Positions 1 through 11,665 of a stretch of DNA of 64,000 bases are shown here, one piece after another. The stretch lies in assembly GCA_948146395.1 (NCBI GenBank), contig OX411547.1, forward strand, positions 60,948,566 to 61,012,565. The letters run 5' to 3'. The notes below the pieces were generated by a model. The model worked only from the letters and a program-made list of their open reading frames with translations, made no database searches and was not told where the DNA came from. The position numbers and the translations under genes are program-made. Source of the DNA: Fragum whitleyi. Lineage: Eukaryota > Mollusca > Bivalvia > Cardiida > Cardiidae. Every line of letters begins with the position of its first letter. Positions within the stretch are counted from its first letter, which is position 1.

Positions 1-2009
1 GGCCAGGTATGCCAATTTGAGCGGCATAGAGCATTGGCTTCGGCCGTGCGGTCTGATCTGGGCTCGCGCGAGAGACCAGGGGACCACCCCAACCTGCAAT
101 GCCCAGAGTTCCGGGTCGATAGGTCCAGCCTAAGGGGTAGAAAAACTGCGTACCAAGTCGCCAAAAAGTGAAGAAATTGGGCTTGTTTTGGTCTTTTCAA
201 ACGCGAACCGCATACCCTTCTGCTGTGCTGCCTGACCCGGGCTCGCGCGAGTGACCAGGGGACCATCTGAACCTGCAACGCTCCGAGTTTCGGGTCGACG
301 GGTCAAGGCAAAGGGGTTGAAAACTGCCTACCAAGTTGCCAACAGTGAAGGCCTTTGGGTTTTTGGGGGTTTTTCAGCAGTGAACCGCGGACCCTTGGGC
401 TGAGCGGGCTGACCTGGGCTCGCGCGAGTGACCAGGGGACCATCCAGACCTGCAACATTCCGAGTTTCGGGTCGATCGGTCAAGCCCAAGGGGTAGAAAA
501 CCGCCTGCCAAGTTGCCAACAGTGAAGGCCTTGGGGCTTGTTTTGGTCTTTTCAACAGTGAACCGCATACCCTTCCGCTGTGCAGTCTGACCTGGGCTCG
601 CGCGAGTGACCACGGGACCACCTGAAGCTGCAACGCTCCGAGTTTCGGGTCGATCAGTCAAGGTCAAGGTCGACCCATTTGGCCAGGTATGCCAATTTGA
701 GCGGCATAGAGCATTGGCTTCGGCCGTGCGGTCTGATCTGGGCTCGCGCGAGAGACCAGGGGACCACCCCAACCTGCAATGCCCAGAGTTCCGGGTCGAT
801 AGGTCCAGCCTAAGGGGTAGAAAAACTGCGTACCAAGTCGCCAAAAAGTGAAGAAATTGGGCTTGTTTTGGTCTTTTCAAACGCGAACCGCATACCCTTC
901 TGCTGTGCTGCCTGACCCGGGCTCGCGCGAGTGACCAGGGGACCATCTGAACCTGCAACGCTCCGAGTTTCGGGTCGACGGGTCAAGGCAAAGGGGTAGA
1001 AAACTGCCTACCAAGTTGCCAACAGTGAAGGCCTTTGGGTTTGTTGGGGTTTTTCAGCAGTGAACCGCGGACACTTGAGCGGGCTGACCTGGGCTCGCGC
1101 GAGTGACCAGGGGACCACCCGAACCTGCAACATTCCGAGTTTCGGGTCGATCGGTCAAGCCCAAGGGGTAGAAAACCGCCTGCCAAGTTGCCAACAGTGA
1201 AGGCCTTGGGGCTTGTTTTGGTCTTTTCAACAGTGAACCGCATACCCTTCCGCTGTGCGGTCTGACCTGGGCTCGCGCGAGTGACCACGGGACCACCTGA
1301 AGCTGCAACGCTCCGAGTTTCGGGTCGATCAGTCAAGGTCAAGGTCGACCCATTTGGCCAGGTATGCCAATTTGAGCGGCATAGAGCATTGGCTTCGGCC
1401 GTGCGGTCTGATCTGGGCTCGCGCGAGAGACCAGGGGACCACCCCAACCTGCAATGCCCAGAGTTCCGGGTCGATAGGTCCAGCCTAAGGGGTAGAAAAA
1501 CTGCGTACCAAGTCGCCAAAAAGTGAAGAAATTGGGCTTGTTTTGGTCTTTTCAAACGCGAACCGCATACCCTTCTGCTGTGCTGCCTGACCCGGGGTCG
1601 CGCGAGTGACCAGGGGACCATCTGAACCTGCAACGCTCCGAGTTTCGGGTCGACGGGTCAAGGCAAAGGGGTAGAAAACTGCCTACCAAGTTGCCAACAG
1701 TGAAGGCCTTTGGGTTTGTTGGGGTTTTTCAGCAGTGAACCGCGGACCCTTGGGCTGAGCGGGCTGACCTGGGCTCGCGCGAGTGACCAGGGGACCACCC
1801 GAACCTGCAACATTCCGAGTTTCGGGTCGATCGGTCAAGCCCAAGGGGTAGAAAACCGCCTGCCAAGTTGCCAACAGTGAAGGCCTTGGGGCTTGTTTTG
1901 GTCTTTTCAACAGTGAACCGCATACCCTTCCGCTGTGCGGTCTGACCTGGGCTCGCGCGAGTGACCACGGGACCACCTGAAGCTGCAACGCTCCGAGTTT
2001 CGGGTCGAT

Positions 2010-2155
2010 CAGTCAAGGTCAAGGTCGACCCATTTGGCCAGGTATGCCAATTTGAGCGGCATAGAGCATTGGCTTCGGCCGTGCGGTCTGATCTGGGCTC
2101 GCGCGAGAGACCAGGGGACCACCCCAACCTGCAATGCCCAGAGTTCCGGGTCGAT
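2010..2155. repeat. Subunit A (146 bp), divergent type
   Basis: The shortest subunit. Its first ~80 bp have no counterpart in B, C or D. They hold a double AAGGTC motif ending in the palindrome GGTCGACC (2023-2030), and a stem-loop TATGCC (2043-2048)/GGCATA (2058-2063). The second half carries the shared core with CTCGCGCGAG (2098-2107) followed by GAGACC rather than the GTGACC of the other subunits. The ~32-bp shortfall lies in the unique half, so A probably arose by replacement or deletion of the front of an ancestral ~178-bp monomer (inference). At 146 bp it happens to match nucleosome core length. Confidence 0.9.
2011..2030 (+). other. AAGGTC direct repeat at the start of subunit A
   Basis: Two AAGGTC hexamers lie 6 bp apart, and the second runs into the palindrome GGTCGACC. 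TCAAGGTCA at 2013-2021 matches the extended half-site bound by monomeric nuclear receptors of the NR5A/FTZ-F1 and ERR types. It occurs once per HOR in nearly every copy. Binding is not shown by the sequence. Confidence 0.4.
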
Positions 2156-2334
2156 AGGTCCAGCCTAAGGGGTAGAAAAACTGCGTACCAAGTCGCCAAA
2201 AAGTGAAGAAATTGGGCTTGTTTTGGTCTTTTCAAACGCGAACCGCATACCCTTCTGCTGTGCTGCCTGACCCGGGCTCGCGCGAGTGACCAGGGGACCA
2301 TCTGAACCTGCAACGCTCCGAGTTTCGGGTCGAC
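2156..2334. repeat. Subunit B (179 bp)
   Basis: Begins AGGTCCAGCCTAAGGGGTAG and ends GGGTCGAC. It aligns along its length with D (shared landmarks TTGTTTTGGTCTTTTCAA and ACCGCATACCCTTC) and somewhat less closely with C. The palindrome CTCGCGCGAG lies at 2277-2286. The retrotransposon at 40731 sits at an A/B junction, and B resumes after it. Confidence 0.9.
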
Positions 2335-2511
2335 GGGTCAAGGCAAAGGGGTAGAAAACTGCCTACCAAGTTGCCAACAGTGAAGGCCTTTGGGGTTTTG
2401 GGGGTTTTTCAGCAGTGAACCGCGGACCCTTGGGCTGAGCGGGCTGACCTGGGCTCGCGCGAGTGACCAGGAGACCACCCAAACCTGCAACATTCCGAGT
2501 TTCGGGTCGAT
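2335..2511. repeat. Subunit C (177 bp)
   Basis: Begins GGGTCAAGGCAAAGGGGTAG and ends GGGTCGAT. It carries a variable G/T tract just before TTCAGCAGTGAACCGCGG: different copies read GGGTTTGTTGGGG, GGGTTTTTGGGGG or GGGGTTTTTGGGG. It also has a cluster of GGG runs upstream of the palindrome (2454-2463). C is the subunit most often changed in structure: fused to D at 21.4, 32.1 and 38.1 kb, and carrying a +2 variant in five copies. Confidence 0.9.
2448..2471. other. Imperfect dyad around CTCGCGCGAG (example in subunit C)
   Basis: Outer arms CCTGG (2448-2452) and CCAGG (2467-2471) flank the perfect 10-bp palindrome CTCGCGCGAG at 2454-2463. The palindrome recurs at 2098, 2277, 2454 and 2632 in this HOR, so it is spaced 179, 177, 178 and then 146 bp apart throughout the array. 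It is the most conserved stretch shared by all four subunits. A protein-binding or cruciform role is a guess. Confidence 0.75.
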
Positions 2512-2689
2512 CGGTCAAGCCCAAGGGGTAGAAAACCGCCTGCCAAGTTGCCAACAGTGAAGGCCTTGGGGCTTGTTTTGGTCTTTTCAACAGTGAACCG
2601 CATACCCTTCCGCTGTGCGGTCTGACCTGGGCTCGCGCGAGTGACCACGGGACCACCTGAAGCTGCAACGCTCCGAGTTTCGGGTCGAT
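2512..2689. repeat. Subunit D (178 bp)
   Basis: Begins CGGTCAAGCCCAAGGGGTAG and ends GGGTCGAT, leading into A. It is closest to B in its middle part and closest to C in its first ~60 bp. After the palindrome (2632-2641) it reads GTGACCACGGGACC instead of GTGACCAGGGGACC, a marker that exposes hybrid subunits elsewhere in the array. Confidence 0.9.
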
Positions 2690-5600
2690 CAGTCAAGGTC
2701 AAGGTCGACCCATTTGGCCAGGTATGCCAATTTGAGCGGCATAGAGCATTGGCTTTGGCCGTGCGGTCTGATCTGGGATCACGCGAGAGACCAGGGGACC
2801 ACCCCAACCTGCAATGCCCAGAGTTCCGGGTCGATAGGTCCAGCCTAAGGGGTAGAAAAACTGCGTACCAAGTCGCCAAAAAGTGAAGAAATTGGGCTTG
2901 TTTTGGTCTTTTCAAACGCGAACCGCATACCCTTCTGCTGTGCTGCCTGACCCGGGCTCGCGCGAGTGACCAGGGGACCATCTGAACCTGCAACGCTCTG
3001 AGTTTCGGGTCGACGGGTCAAGGCAAAGGGGTAGAAAACTGCCTACCAAGTTGCCAACAGTGAAGGCCTTTGGGTTTGTTGGGGTTTTTCAGCAGTGAAC
3101 CGCGGACCCTTGGGCTGAGCGGGCTGACCTGGGCTCACGCGAGTGACCAGGGGACCACCCGAACCTGCAACATTCCGAGTTTTGGGTCGATCGGTCAAGC
3201 CCAAGGGGTAGAAAACCGCCTGCCAAGTTGCCAACAGTGAAGGCCTTGGGGCTTGTTTTGGTCTTTTCAATAGTGAACCGCATACCCTTCCGCTGTGCGG
3301 TCTGACCTGGGCTCGCGCGAGTGACCACGGGACCACCTGAAGCTGCAACGCTCCGAGTTTCGGGTCGATCAGTCAAGGTCAAGGTCGACCCATTTGGCCA
3401 GGTATGCCAATTTGAGCGGCATAGAGCATTGGCTTCGGCCGTGCGGTCTGATCTGGGCTCGCGCGAGAGACCAGGGGACCACCCCAACCTGCAATGCCCA
3501 GAGTTCCGGGTCGATAGGTCGAGCCTAAGGGGTAGAAAAACTGCGTACCAAGTCGCCAAAAAGTGAAGAAATTGGGCTTGTTTTGGTCTTTTCAAACGCG
3601 AACCGCATACCCTTCTGCTGTGCTGCCTGACCCGGGCTCGCGCGAGTGACCAGGGGACCATCTGAACCTGCAACGCTCCGAGTTTCGGGTCGACGGGTCA
3701 AGGCAAAGGGGTAGAAAACTGCCTACCAAGTTGCCAACAGTGAAGGCCTTTGGGTTTGTTGGGGTTTTTCAGCAGTGAACCGCGGACCCTTGGGCTGAGC
3801 GGGCTGACCTGGGCTCACGCGAGTGACCAGGGAACCACCCGAACCTGCAACATTCCGAGTTTCGGGTCGATCGGTCAAGCCCAAGGGGTAGAAAACCGCC
3901 TGCCAAGTTGCCAACAGTGAAGGCCTTGGGGCTTGTTTTGGTCTTTTCAACAGTGAACCGCATACCCTTCCGCTGTGCGGTCTGACCTGGGCTGGCGCGA
4001 GTGACCACGGGACCACCTGAAGCTGCAACGCTCCGAGTTTCGGGTTGATCAGTCAAGGTCAAGGTCGACCCATTTGGCCAGGTATGCCAATTTGAGCGGC
4101 ATAGAGCATTGGCTTCGGCCGTGCGGTCTGATCTGGGCTCGCGCGAGAGACCAGGGGACCACCCCAACCTGCAATGCCCAGAGTTCTGGGTCGATAGGTC
4201 CAGCCTAAGGGGTAGAAAAACTGCGTACCAAGTCGCCAAAAAGTGAAGAAATTGGGCTTGTTTTGGTCTTTTCAAACGCGAACCGATTACCCTTCTGCTG
4301 TGCTGCCTGACCCGGGCTCGCGTGAGTGACCAGGGGACCATCTGAACCTGCAACGCTCCGAGTTTCGGGTCGACGGGTCAAGGCAAAGGGGTAGAAAACT
4401 GCCTACCAAGTTGCCAACAGTGAAGGCCTTTGGGTTTGTTTTGGTTTTTCAGCAGTGAACCGCGGACCCTTGGGCTGAGCGGGCTGACCTGGGCTCGCGC
4501 GAGTGACCAGGGGACCACCCGAACCTGCAACATTCCGAGTTTAGGGTCGATCGGTCAAGCCCAAGGGGTAGAAAACCGCCTGCCAAGTTGCCAACAGTGA
4601 AGGCCTTGGGGCTTGTTTTGGTCTTTTCAACAGTGAACCGCATACCCTTCCGCTGTGCGGTCTGACCTGGGCTCGCGCGAGTGACCACGGGACCACCTGA
4701 AGCTGCAACGCTCCGAGTTTCGGGTCGATCAGTCAAGGTCAAGGTCGACCCATTTGGCCAGGTATGCCAATTTGAGCGGCATAGAGCATTGGCTTCGGCC
4801 CTGCGGTCTGATCTGGGCTCGCGCGAGAGACCAGGGGACCACCCCAACCTGCAATGCCCAGAGTTCCGGGTCGATAGGTCCAGCCTAAGGGGTAGAAAAA
4901 CTGCGTACCAAGTCGCCAAAAAGTGAAGAAATTGGGCTTGTTTTGGTCTTTTCAAACGCGAACCGCATACCCTTCTGATGTGCTGCCTGACCCGGGCTCG
5001 CGCGAGTGACCAGGGGACCATCTGAACCTGCAACGCTCCGAGTTTCGGGTCGACGGGTCAAGGCAAAGGGGTAGAAAACTGCCTACCAAGTTGCCAACAG
5101 TGAAGGCCTTTGGGTTTGTTGGGGTTTTTCAGCAGTGAACCGCGGACCCTTGGGCTAAGCGGGCTGACCTGGGCTCGCGCGAGTGACCAGGGGATCACCC
5201 GAACCTGCAACATTCCGAGTTTAGGGTCGATCGGTCAAGCCCAAGGGGTAGAAAACCGCCTGCCAAGTTGCCAACAGTGAAGGCCTTGGGGCTTGTTTTG
5301 GTCTTTTCAACAGTGAACCGCATACCCTTCCGCTGTGCGGTCTGACCTGGGCTCGCGCGAGTGACCACGGGACCACCTGAAGCTGCAACGCTCCGAGTTT
5401 CGGGTCGATCAGTCAAGGTCAAGGTCGACCCATTTGGCCAGGTATGCCAATTTGAGCGGCATAGAGCATTGGCTTCGGCCGTGCGGTCTGATCTGGGCTC
5501 GCGCGAGAGACCAGGGGACCACCCCAACCTGCAATGCCCAGAGTTCCGGGTTGATAGGTCGAGCCTAAGGGGTAGAAAAACTACGTACCAAGTCGCCAAA

Positions 5601-8600
5601 AAGTGAAGAAATTGGGCTTGTTTTGGTCTTTTCAAACGCGAACCGCATACCCTTCTGCTGTGCTGCCTGACCCGGGCTCGCGCGAGTGACCAGGGGACCA
5701 TCTGAACCTGCAACGCTCCGAGTTTCGGGTCGACGGGTCAAGGCAAAGGGGTAGAAAACTGCCTACCAAGTTGCCAACAGTGAAGGCCTTTGGGTTTTTG
5801 GGGGTTTTTCAGCAGTGAACCGTGGACCCTTGGGCTGAGCGGGCTGACCTGGGCTCGCGCGAGTGACGAGGGGACCACCCGAACCTGCAACATTCCGAGT
5901 TTCGGGTCAATCGGTCAAGCCCAAGGGGTAGAAAACCGCCTGCCAAGTTGCCAACAGTGAAGGCCTTGGGGCTTGTTTTGGTCTTTTCAACAGTGAACCG
6001 CATACCCTTCCGCTGTGCGGTCTGACCTGGGCTCGCGCGAGTGACCACGGGACCACCTGAAGCTGCAACGCTCCGAGTTTCGGGTCGATCAGTCAAGGTC
6101 AAGGTCGACCCATTTGGCCAGGTATGCCAATTTGAGCGGCATAGAGCATTGGCTTCGGCCGTGCGGTCTGATCTGGGCTCGCGCGAGAGACCAGGGGACC
6201 ACCCCAACCTGCAATGCCCAGAGTTCCGGGTCGATAGGTCCAGCCTAAGGGGTAGAAAAACTGCGTACCAAGTCGCCAAAAAGTGAAGAAATTGGGCTTG
6301 TTTTGGTCTTTTCAAACGCGAACCGCATACCCTTCTGCTGTGCTGCCTGACCCGGGCTCGCGCGAGTGACCAGGGGACCATCTGAACCTGCAACGCTCCG
6401 AGTTTCGGGTCGACGGGTCAAGGCAAAGGGGTAGAAAACTGCCTACCAAGTTGCCAACAGTGAAGGCCTTTGGGTTTGTTGGGGTTTTTCAGCAGTGAAC
6501 CGCGGACCCTTGGGCTGAGCGGGCTGACCTGGGCTCGCGCGAGTGACCAGGGGACCACCCGAACCTGCAACATTCCGAGTTTCGGGTCGATCGGTCAAGC
6601 CCAAGGGGTAGAAAAACCCCCTGCCAAGTTGCCAACAGTGAAGGCCTTGGGGCTTGTTTTGGTCTTTTCAACAGTGAACCGCATACCCTTCCGCTGTGCG
6701 GTCTGACCTGGGCTCGCGCGAATGACCACGGGACCACCTGAAGCTGCAACGCTCCGAGTTTCGGGTCGATCAGTCAAGGTCAAGGTCGACCCATTTGGCC
6801 AGGTATGCCAATTTGAGCGGCATAGAGCATTGGCTTCGGCCGTGCGGTCTGATCTGGGCTCGCGCGAGAGACCAGGGGACCACCCCAACCTGCAATGCCC
6901 AGAGTTCCGGGTCGATAGGTCCAGCCTAAGGGGTAGAAAAACTGCGTACCAAGTCGCCAAAAAGTGAAGAAATTGGGCTTGTTTTGGTCTTTTCAAACGC
7001 GAACCGCATACCCTTCTGCTGTGCTGCCTGACCCAGGCTCGCGCGAGTGACCAGGGGACCATCTGGGCCTGCAACGCTCCGAGTTTCGGGTCGACGGGTC
7101 AAGGCAAAGGGGTAGAAAACTGCCTACCAAGTTGCCAACAGTGAAGGCCTTTGGGTTTGTTGGGGTTTTTCAGCAGTGAACCGCGGACCCTTGGCCTGAG
7201 CGGGCTGACCTGGGCTCGCGTGAGTGACCAGGGGACTACCCGAAGCTGCAACATTCCGAGTTTCGGGTCGATCGGTCAAGCCCAAGGGGTAGAAAACCGC
7301 CTGCCAAGTTGCCAACAGTGAAGGCCTTGGGGCTTATTTTGGTCTTTTCAACAGTGAACCGCATACCCTTCCGCTGTGCGGTCTGACCTGGGCTCGCGCG
7401 AGTGACCACGGGACCACCTGAAGCTGTAACGCTCCGAGTTTCGGGTCGATCAGTCAAGGTCAAGGTCGACCCATTTGGCCAGGTATGCCAATTTGAGCGG
7501 CATAAAGCATTGGCTTCGGCCGTGCGGTCTGATCTGGGCTCGCGCGAGAGACCAGGGGACCACCCCAACCTGCAATGCCCAGAGTTCCGGGTCGATAGGT
7601 CGAGCCTAAGGGGTAGAAAAACTGCGTACCAAGTCGCCAAAAAGTGAAGAAATTGGGCTTGTTTTGGTCTTTTCAAACGCGAACCGCATACCCTTCTGCT
7701 GTGCTGCCCGACCCGGGCTCGCGCGAGTGACCAGGGGACCATCTGGGCCTGCAACGCTCCGAGTTTCGGGTCGACGGGTCAAGGCAAAGGGGTAGAAAAC
7801 TGCCTACCAAGTTGCCAACAGTGAAGGCCTTTGGGTTTTTGGGGGTTTTTCAGCAGTGAACCGCGGACCCTTGGGCTGAGCGGGCTGACCTGGGCTCGCG
7901 CGAGTGACCAGGGGACCACCCGAACCTGCAACATTCCGAGTTTCGGGTCGATCGGTCAAGCCCAAGGGGTAGAAAACCGCCTGCCAAGTTGCCAACAGTG
8001 AAGGCCTTGGGGCTTGTTTTGGTCTTTTCAACAGTGAACCGCATACCCTTCCGCTGTGCGGTCTGACCTGGGCTCGCGCGAGTGACCCAGGGACCACCTG
8101 AAGCTGCAACGCTCCGAGTTTCGGGTCGATCAGTCAAGGTCAAGGTCGACCCATTTGGCCAGGTATGCCAATTTGAGCGGCATAGAGCATTGGCTTCGGC
8201 CGTGCGGTCTGATCTGGGCTCGCGCGAGAGACCAGGGGACCACCCCAACCTGCAATGCCCAGAGTTCCGGGTTGATAGGTCCAGCCTAAGGGGTAGAAAA
8301 ACTGCGTACCAAGTCGCCAAAAAGTGAAGAAATTGGGTTTGTTTTGGTCTTTTCAAACGCGAACCGCATACCCTTCTGCTGTGCTGCCTGACCCGGGCTC
8401 GCGCGAGTGACCAGGGGACCATCTGAACCTGCAACGCTCCGAGTTTCTGGTCGACGGGTCAAGGCAAAGGGGTAGAAAACTGCCTACCAAGTTGCCAACA
8501 GTGAAGGCCTTTGGGTTTTTGGGGTTTTTCAGCAGTGAACCGCGGACCCTTGGGCTGAGCGGGCTGACCTGGGCTCGCGCGAGTGACCAGGGGACCACCC

Positions 8601-11527
8601 GAACCTGCAACATTCCGAGTTTCGGGTTGATCGGTCAAGCCCAAGGGGTAGAAAACCGCCTGCCAAGTTGCCAACAGTGAAGGCCTTGGGGCTTGTTTTG
8701 GTCTTTTCAACAGTGAACCGCATACCCTTCCGCTGTGCAGTCTGACCTGGGCTCGCGCGAGTGACCACGGGACCACCTGAAGCTGCAACGCTCCGAGTTT
8801 CGGGTCGATCAGTCAAGGTCAAGGTCGACCCATTTGGCCAGGTATGCCAATTTGAGCGGCATAAAGCATTGGCTTCGGCCGTGCGGTCTGATCTGGGCTC
8901 GCGCGAGAGACCAGGGGACCACCCCAACCTGCAATGCCCAGAGTTCCGGGTCGAGAGGTCCAGCCTAAGGGGTAGAAAAACTGCGTACCAAGTCGCCAAA
9001 AAGTGAAGAAATTGGGCTTGTTTTGGTCTTTTCAAACGCGAACCGCATACCCTTCTGCTGTGCTGCCTGACCCGGGCTCGCGCGAGTGACCAGGGGACCA
9101 TCTGAACCTGCAACGCTCCGAGTTTCGGGTCGACGGGTCAAGGCAAAGGGGTAGAAAACTGCCTACCAAGTTGCCAACAGTGAAGGCCTTTGGGTTTGTT
9201 GGGGTTTTTCAGCAGTGAACCGCGGACCCTTGGGCTGAGCGGGCTGACCTGGGCTCGCGCGAGTGACCAGGGGACCACCCGAACCTGCAACATTCCGAGT
9301 TTCGGGTCGATCGGTCAAGCCCAAGGGGTAGAAAACCGCCTGCCAAGTTGCCAACAGTGAAGGCCTTGGGGCTTGTTTTGGTCTTTTCAACAGTGAACCG
9401 CATACCCTTCCGCTGTGCGGTCTGACCTGGGCTCGCGCGAGTGACCACGGGACCACCTGAAGCTGCAACGCTCCGAGTTTCGGGTCGATCAGTCAAGGTC
9501 AAGGTCGACCCATTTGGCCAGGTATGCCAATTTGAGCGGCATAGAGCATTGGCTTCGGCCGTGCGGTCTGATCTTGGCTCGCGCGAGAGACCAGGGGACC
9601 ACCCCAACCTGCAATGCCCAGAGTTCCGGGTCGATAGGTCCAGCCTAAGGGGTAGAAAAACTGCGTACCAAGTCGCCAAAAAGTGAAGAAATTGGGCTTG
9701 TTTTGGTCTTTTCAAACGCGAACCGCATACCCTTCTGCTGTGCTGCCTGACCCGGGCTCGCGCGAGTGACCAGGGGACCATCTGGGCCTGCAACGCTCCG
9801 AGTTTCGGGTCGACGGGTCAAGGCAAAGGGGTAGAAAACTGCCTACCAAGTTGCCAACAGTGAAGGCCTTTGGGTTTTTGGGGGTTTTTCAGCAGTGAAC
9901 CGCGGACCCTTGGGCTGAGCAGGCTGACCTGGGCTCGCGCGAGTGACCAGGGGACCACCCGAACCTGCAACATTCCGAGTTTCGGGTCGATCGGTCAAGC
10001 CCAAGGGGTAGAAAACCGCCTGCCAAGTTGCCAACAGTGAAGGCCTTGGGGCTTGTTTTGGTCTTTTCAACAGTGAACCGCATACCCTTCCGCTGTGCGG
10101 TCTGACCTGGGCTCGCGCGAGTGACCACGGGACCACCTGAAGCTGCAACGCTCCGAGTTTCGGGTCGATCAGTCAAGGTCAAGGTCGACCCATTTGGCCA
10201 GGTATGCCAATTTGAGCGGCATAGAGCATTGGCTTCGGCCGTGCGGTCTGATCTGGGCTCGCGCGAGAGACCAGGGGACCACCCCAACCTGCAATGCCCA
10301 GAGTTCCGGGTCGATAGGTCCAGCCTAAGGGGTAGAAAAACTGCGTACCAAGTCGCCAAAAAGTGAAGAAATTGGGCTTGTTTTGGTCTTTTCAAACGCG
10401 AACCGCATACCCTTCTGCTGTGCTGCCTGACCCGGGCTCGCGCGAGTGACCAGGGGACCATCTGAACCTGCAACGCTCCGAGTTTCGGGTTGACGGGTCA
10501 AGGCAAAGGGGTAGAAAACTGCCTACCAAGTTGCCAACAGTGAAGGCCTTTGGGGTTTTTGGGGTTTTTCAGCAGTGAACCGCGGACCCTTGGGCTGAGC
10601 GGGCTGACCTGGGCTCGCGCGAGTGACCAGGGGACCACCCGAACCTGCAACATTTGGAGTTTTGGGTCGATCGGTCAAGCCCAAGGGGTAGAAAACCGCC
10701 TGCCAAGTTGCCAACAGTGAAGGCCTTGGGGCTTGTTTTGGTCTTTTCAACAGTGAACCGCATACCCTTCCGCTGTGCGGTCTGACCTGGGCTCGCGCGA
10801 GTGACCACGGGACCACCTGAAGCTGCAACGCTCCGAGTTTCGGGTCGATTAGTCAAGGTCAAGGTCGACCCATTTGGCCAGGTATGCCAATTTGAGCGGC
10901 AGAGCATTGGCTTCGGCCGTGCGGTCTGATCTGGGCTCGCGCGAGAGACCAGGGGACCACCCCAACCTGCAATGCCCAGAGTTCCGGGTCGATAGGTCCA
11001 GCCTAAGGGGTAGAAAAACTGCGTACCAAGTCGCCAAAAAGTGAAGAAATTGGGCTTGTTTTGGTCTTTTCAAACGCGAACCGCATACCCTTCTGCTGTG
11101 CTGCCTGACCCGGGCTCGCGCGAGTGACCAGGGGACCATCTGAACCTGCAACGCTCCGAGTTTCGGGTTGACGGGTCAAGGCAAAGGGGTAGAAAACTGC
11201 CTACCAAGTTGCTAACAGTGAAGGCCTTTGGGTTTGTTGGGGTTTTTCAGCAGTGAACCGCGGACCCTTGGGCTGAGCGGGCTGACCTGGGCTCGTGCGA
11301 GTGACCAGGGGACCACCCGAACCTGCAACATTTGGAGTTTCGGGTCGATCGGTCAAGCCCAAGGGGTAGAAAACCGCCTGCCAAGTTGCCAACAGTGAAG
11401 GCCTTGGGGCTTGTTTTGGTCTTTTCAACAGTGAACCGCATACCCTTCCGCTGTGCGGTCTGACCTGGGCTCGCGCGAGTGACCACGGGACCACCTGAAG
11501 CTGCAACGCTCCGAGTTTCGGGTCGAT

Positions 11528-11665
11528 CAGTCAAGGTCAAGGTCGACCCATTTGGCCAGGTATGCCAATTTGAGCGGCATAGAGCATTGGCTTCGGCCGT
11601 GCGGTCTGATCTGGGCTCGCGCGAGAGACCACCCCAACCTGCAATGCCCAGAGTTCCGGGTCGAT
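11528..11665. repeat. Subunit A with 8-bp internal deletion
   Basis: After GCGCGAGAGACC the sequence jumps straight to ACCCCAACC, losing AGGGGACC. The lost segment lies between two GACC direct repeats, as expected of replication slippage. It accounts for the 672-bp spacing to the next repeat. Confidence 0.85.

Larger units (their letters stand above)
2010..2689. repeat. Representative 680-bp higher-order repeat unit (A-B-C-D)
   Basis: This copy is used to define the unit: A 2010-2155, B 2156-2334, C 2335-2511, D 2512-2689. Each subunit ends in a GGGTCGAT or GGGTCGAC motif that marks the junction. B, C and D are plainly homologous along their full length, while A shares only its second half with them. 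Because 680 is not a multiple of three, no reading frame can run from one repeat into the next. Confidence 0.93.

Noticed and set aside
2001..2020. CENP-B box-like sequence TTTCGGGTCGATCGG at subunit junctions
   Set aside because: It keeps TTCG but lacks the A and the CGGG at the required spacing of the CENP-B box core, so the match is not adequate.
2034..2050. NFI site TTGGC...GCCAA in subunit A
   Set aside because: The half-sites are 7 bp apart, whereas the NFI consensus needs 5. Kept only as an inverted repeat.
2140..2170. RNA polymerase III B-box-like motif GGGTCGATAGG
   Set aside because: It differs from GGTTCGANNCC at key positions and no A box lies upstream, so there is no support for a tRNA-derived SINE.
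1729..2313. 194-codon minus-strand open frame repeated in almost every HOR (likewise 101-codon minus and 81-codon plus frames)
   Set aside because: These are by-products of a GC-rich satellite with few stop codons. The repeat length is not a multiple of three, the frames overlap on both strands, changes between copies are not biased to third positions, and no domain or signal is recognisable.
10550..10570. Telomere-like GGGGTTTTTGGGGTTTTT in subunit C
   Set aside because: It is a two-unit tract that varies between copies and lies inside the HOR. There is no extended telomeric array.
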